From Planctomycetia bacterium (GTDB taxonomy: Bacteria; Planctomycetota; Phycisphaerae; Phycisphaerales; SM1A02), in contig JAACEA010000161.1 in NCBI GenBank assembly GCA_009936695.1, forward strand, positions 1 through 7,732: a stretch of 7,732 nucleotides of DNA. Direction: 5' to 3'. Positions within the stretch are counted from its first letter, which is position 1. Each line of letters begins with the position of its first letter. A model generated the notes under the pieces. The model searched no databases. It saw only the letters and a list, made by a program, of their open reading frames with translations, and was not told the DNA's origin. The position numbers and the translations under genes are program-made. This document shows, in pieces, positions 5,837-7,732 of the stretch.

Positions 5837-7732
5837 TGGCGGATCTCGCCTCCGACCCCGCTGGCGAGGGACGTGGTGATCGTCGCGATCTCCGGATCGA
5901 TCTCGTCGTGGCGAAGCGTTCGATCGGTCACGCGGAATCGCAGTCGCAGGGTGACCGCCTTCCGGCCGGCCGGAAGGCTGCGACCACGGAACACGGTGAC
6001 GAATTCGATCGCCTCGAGCGATGCCGGACGGTTCGAATCGATCGCGGCCTCGATGTCCGCCCACCGCACCGCCTCCTCGACGAGGACCGTGAGGTCCCGA
6101 TCGATGGCCGGAAACGCGGGCAGCGTCTCCGCGACGCTCTCGGGCGGCCAGGTCGCGAGGGCGTCGGCGATTCCCCCGGGCGCGAGTTCGATCTCCGCGG
6201 CGACGACGGGGCGGTCGTGACCGAAGCGTGCCGCGGTCGTCGCGTCCACCACGCCGATCGAACCGACGACCCGCCCATCGAAACGGATGGCGGCGGAGGC
6301 TTCGCATCCCGCCACTTCGATGCCGGGATCGACCTCGACCCGGTCGGTACCGACGATTCGGGCGATGCGATCGACGACGGTCCGGAGCACCGCGAATGCC
6401 GCCTGCCCCTCGCCGGTGCGGTCCCGGGCGTCGATGCCGGACGGTGGATCGACCACCAGGCCGAGGAGTCGGCGTTCCCGATGCACGCCCTCGTGCTGAT
6501 CGAACACCGAGGCCGTCTCGAACAGCCTCACTTCGGTGGTGCCGAGGTCGTGGTTGTGCGCCGCGACCCGGAGCAGGCTGGGAAGGAGGCTCGGACGAAG
6601 CACGGGTTCGCCGCCCGCCCGGTCGTCTTCGACCTCGAGCACGCCTCGTCCGGTCTCGAGGAACGCGGCCGCGGCGTCGGTGGCGATCAGCGTGTGCGTG
6701 ACCGCCTCGTGGAAGCCCATGCCGACGAGGGTGTCTCGGATCGCGCCGAGACCTTCGTCCGTCGGCCGGGGCGGAACCGCCCGGATGCGGATCGTCTCCG
6801 CGACCGGCAGGGCGTCGAGACCGTGGGTGCGGGCGATCTCCGCGACGAGATCCGCTTCACGCTCGAGATCGATGCGTCGGGGTGGGATCGTGCATTCGAT
6901 GCGATCCCCGTCGACCTGCGGATCGAAGCCGAGGCCCACGAAGAGTCGATGGATCTCCTCGTCGGAGATCTCGATCCCCAGCACCGCGCGACAACGCCCG
7001 GGTCGCATGGTCACCACGCGGGGGGCGGGAATCGGACGGCCGTCGGCGACGACGCCGTCGCAGAGTTCGCCGCCCGCGAGTTCGAGGATGAGACCGACCA
7101 GGCGGTCGGAGGCGGCCGCGATCTCGGCCGGATGCACGCCGCGTTCGAAGCGATAGGACGAGTCACTCGCGATTCGATGACGCCGTGCGGTGTTTCGAAC
7201 CGAGACGGGATCGAAGGTCGCGGCTTCGACGAGGATGTCGGTGGTGGAGTCGGAGCCGGCGGTCTCGGCGCCGCCCCTCACCCCGGCCATCGCGATCGCC
7301 CGTTCCGCGTCCGCGATCACGAGATCGTCGCTCGAGAGTTCGATCGGCTTCGCGTCCTCGCCGATCGGCAGGAAGGGCTCGGCGTCGCGAGCGGGACGGA
7401 TCTCGATCCGATCACCGCGCACCGTGGCGAGATCGAAGACGTGGGTGGGCTGGCCGTACTCGAAGAGGACGAAGTTCGTGGCGTCGACGAGATTGTTCCG
7501 AGGGACGAGTCCGATCGCGACGAGGCGTCGTTGCAGCCAGTCCGGACTCGGTCCGACCTTGACGCCGCGAATCACCCGCGCGGTGTAGAGCGGGCAGCGG
7601 TCGGGGTCGAGATTGCGGATCTCGACGACGTCGGCGACGGGTGGACCACCCGAAGGCAGGTCCGCCCGAGGCGTCTTGAGACCGGAACCGCCGAGCAGGG
7701 CCGCCTCCCGGGCGAGGCCGAGGTGGCAGAGG
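5833..7732 (-). CDS. pheT: Phenylalanyl-tRNA synthetase beta subunit (N-terminus beyond the right edge)
   Basis: The frame is open from the right edge to TGA at 5833, giving 632 visible residues; bacterial PheT is about 800, so the N-terminal part (with the EMAP/tRNA-binding-like region) is missing. With the first visible residue as 1: the visible part opens with CHLGLAREAAL; the B3/B4 editing-domain region spans about 35-210, with VDATNFVLFEYGQPTHVFD at 82-100 and DSSYRFERGVHP at 190-201. The B5 domain runs about 238-309, with DLEREADLVAEIARTHG. A catalytic-core-like domain runs about 310-510, with VLRPSLLPSLL and VRLFETASVF. The FDX-ACB anticodon-binding domain occupies about 540-632, with FPAIDRDLTVLV and DRTLRHDEID. 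Together with PheS it charges tRNA-Phe in the cytoplasm and edits misacylated tRNA. An internal GTG at 7573-7575 is not the start, because homology-like sequence continues upstream of it. It heads the visible minus-strand cluster. Confidence 0.97.
   Translation of the reverse strand, partial: LCHLGLAREAALLGGSGLKTPRADLPSGGPPVADVVEIRNLDPDRCPLYTARVIRGVKVGPSPDWLQRRLVAIGLVPRNNLVDATNFVLFEYGQPTHVFDLATVRGDRIEIRPARDAEPFLPIGEDAKPIELSSDDLVIADAERAIAMAGVRGGAETAGSDSTTDILVEAATFDPVSVRNTARRHRIASDSSYRFERGVHPAEIAAASDRLVGLILELAGGELCDGVVADGRPIPAPRVVTMRPGRCRAVLGIEISDEEIHRLFVGLGFDPQVDGDRIECTIPPRRIDLEREADLVAEIARTHGLDALPVAETIRIRAVPPRPTDEGLGAIRDTLVGMGFHEAVTHTLIATDAAAAFLETGRGVLEVEDDRAGGEPVLRPSLLPSLLRVAAHNHDLGTTEVRLFETASVFDQHEGVHRERRLLGLVVDPPSGIDARDRTGEGQAAFAVLRTVVDRIARIVGTDRVEVDPGIEVAGCEASAAIRFDGRVVGSIGVVDATTAARFGHDRPVVAAEIELAPGGIADALATWPPESVAETLPAFPAIDRDLTVLVEEAVRWADIEAAIDSNRPASLEAIEFVTVFRGRSLPAGRKAVTLRLRFRVTDRTLRHDEIDPEIATITTSLASGVGGEIRQ

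Noticed and set aside
5093..6220. A 375-codon plus-strand open frame, with others of similar length at 4043-5047 and 4659-5879
   Set aside because: These are antisense to clear FTCD_C, pheT and hydrolase genes. They show Arg/Gly/Ser/Pro-rich shadow composition and no recognisable domain.
7573..7575. GTG as the pheT start, giving a 580-residue protein
   Set aside because: The open frame continues upstream to the window edge with PheT-like sequence (CHLGLAREAAL and DPDRCPLYTARV), so the gene extends beyond the window.

Overview
The window is chromosomal DNA from a GC-rich bacterium. It shows dense coding, short gaps and no mobile-element, phage, CRISPR, tRNA or rRNA signal. The gene set fits the Planctomycetota, possibly a Phycisphaerae-like lineage: a secreted FG-GAP/VCBS protein, a secreted trypsin-like protease with a small N-terminal beta domain, a large secreted protein of unknown function, and a pheT-led cluster of small conserved genes. 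That placement is inferred from gene style; no marker gene here proves it.

There are two halves. In the left half, a minus-strand gene for a secreted VCBS-repeat protein (1-891, running off the left edge) is divergent from two plus-strand genes: a PDZ-less HtrA/trypsin-like serine protease (1019-2014) and a methionine-rich, acidic secreted protein of unknown function (2106-3884). All three have export signals, so this half encodes envelope or extracellular functions. It closes with a strong intrinsic terminator (3919-3950).

In the right half, four minus-strand genes are packed head to tail and are probably one transcription unit. They are pheT (phenylalanyl-tRNA synthetase beta, N-terminus off the right edge), a stand-alone cyclodeaminase/cyclohydrolase-family (FTCD_C) gene overlapping pheT by ATGA, an 82-residue putative zinc-binding protein, and a membrane-anchored alpha/beta hydrolase. 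The hydrolase stop codon touches the T-tract of the opposing terminator, so the two halves converge with essentially no spacer.

No defence, secretion or biosynthetic system is visible. The items most worth following are the small CC-H/CxxC protein in the pheT cluster, the Met-rich exported protein, and a marked preference for GAT over GAC when the next base is C (a GATC bias in codon choice). The window has no gene-free stretch longer than 300 bases; the largest gap is the 127-base divergent intergenic region.
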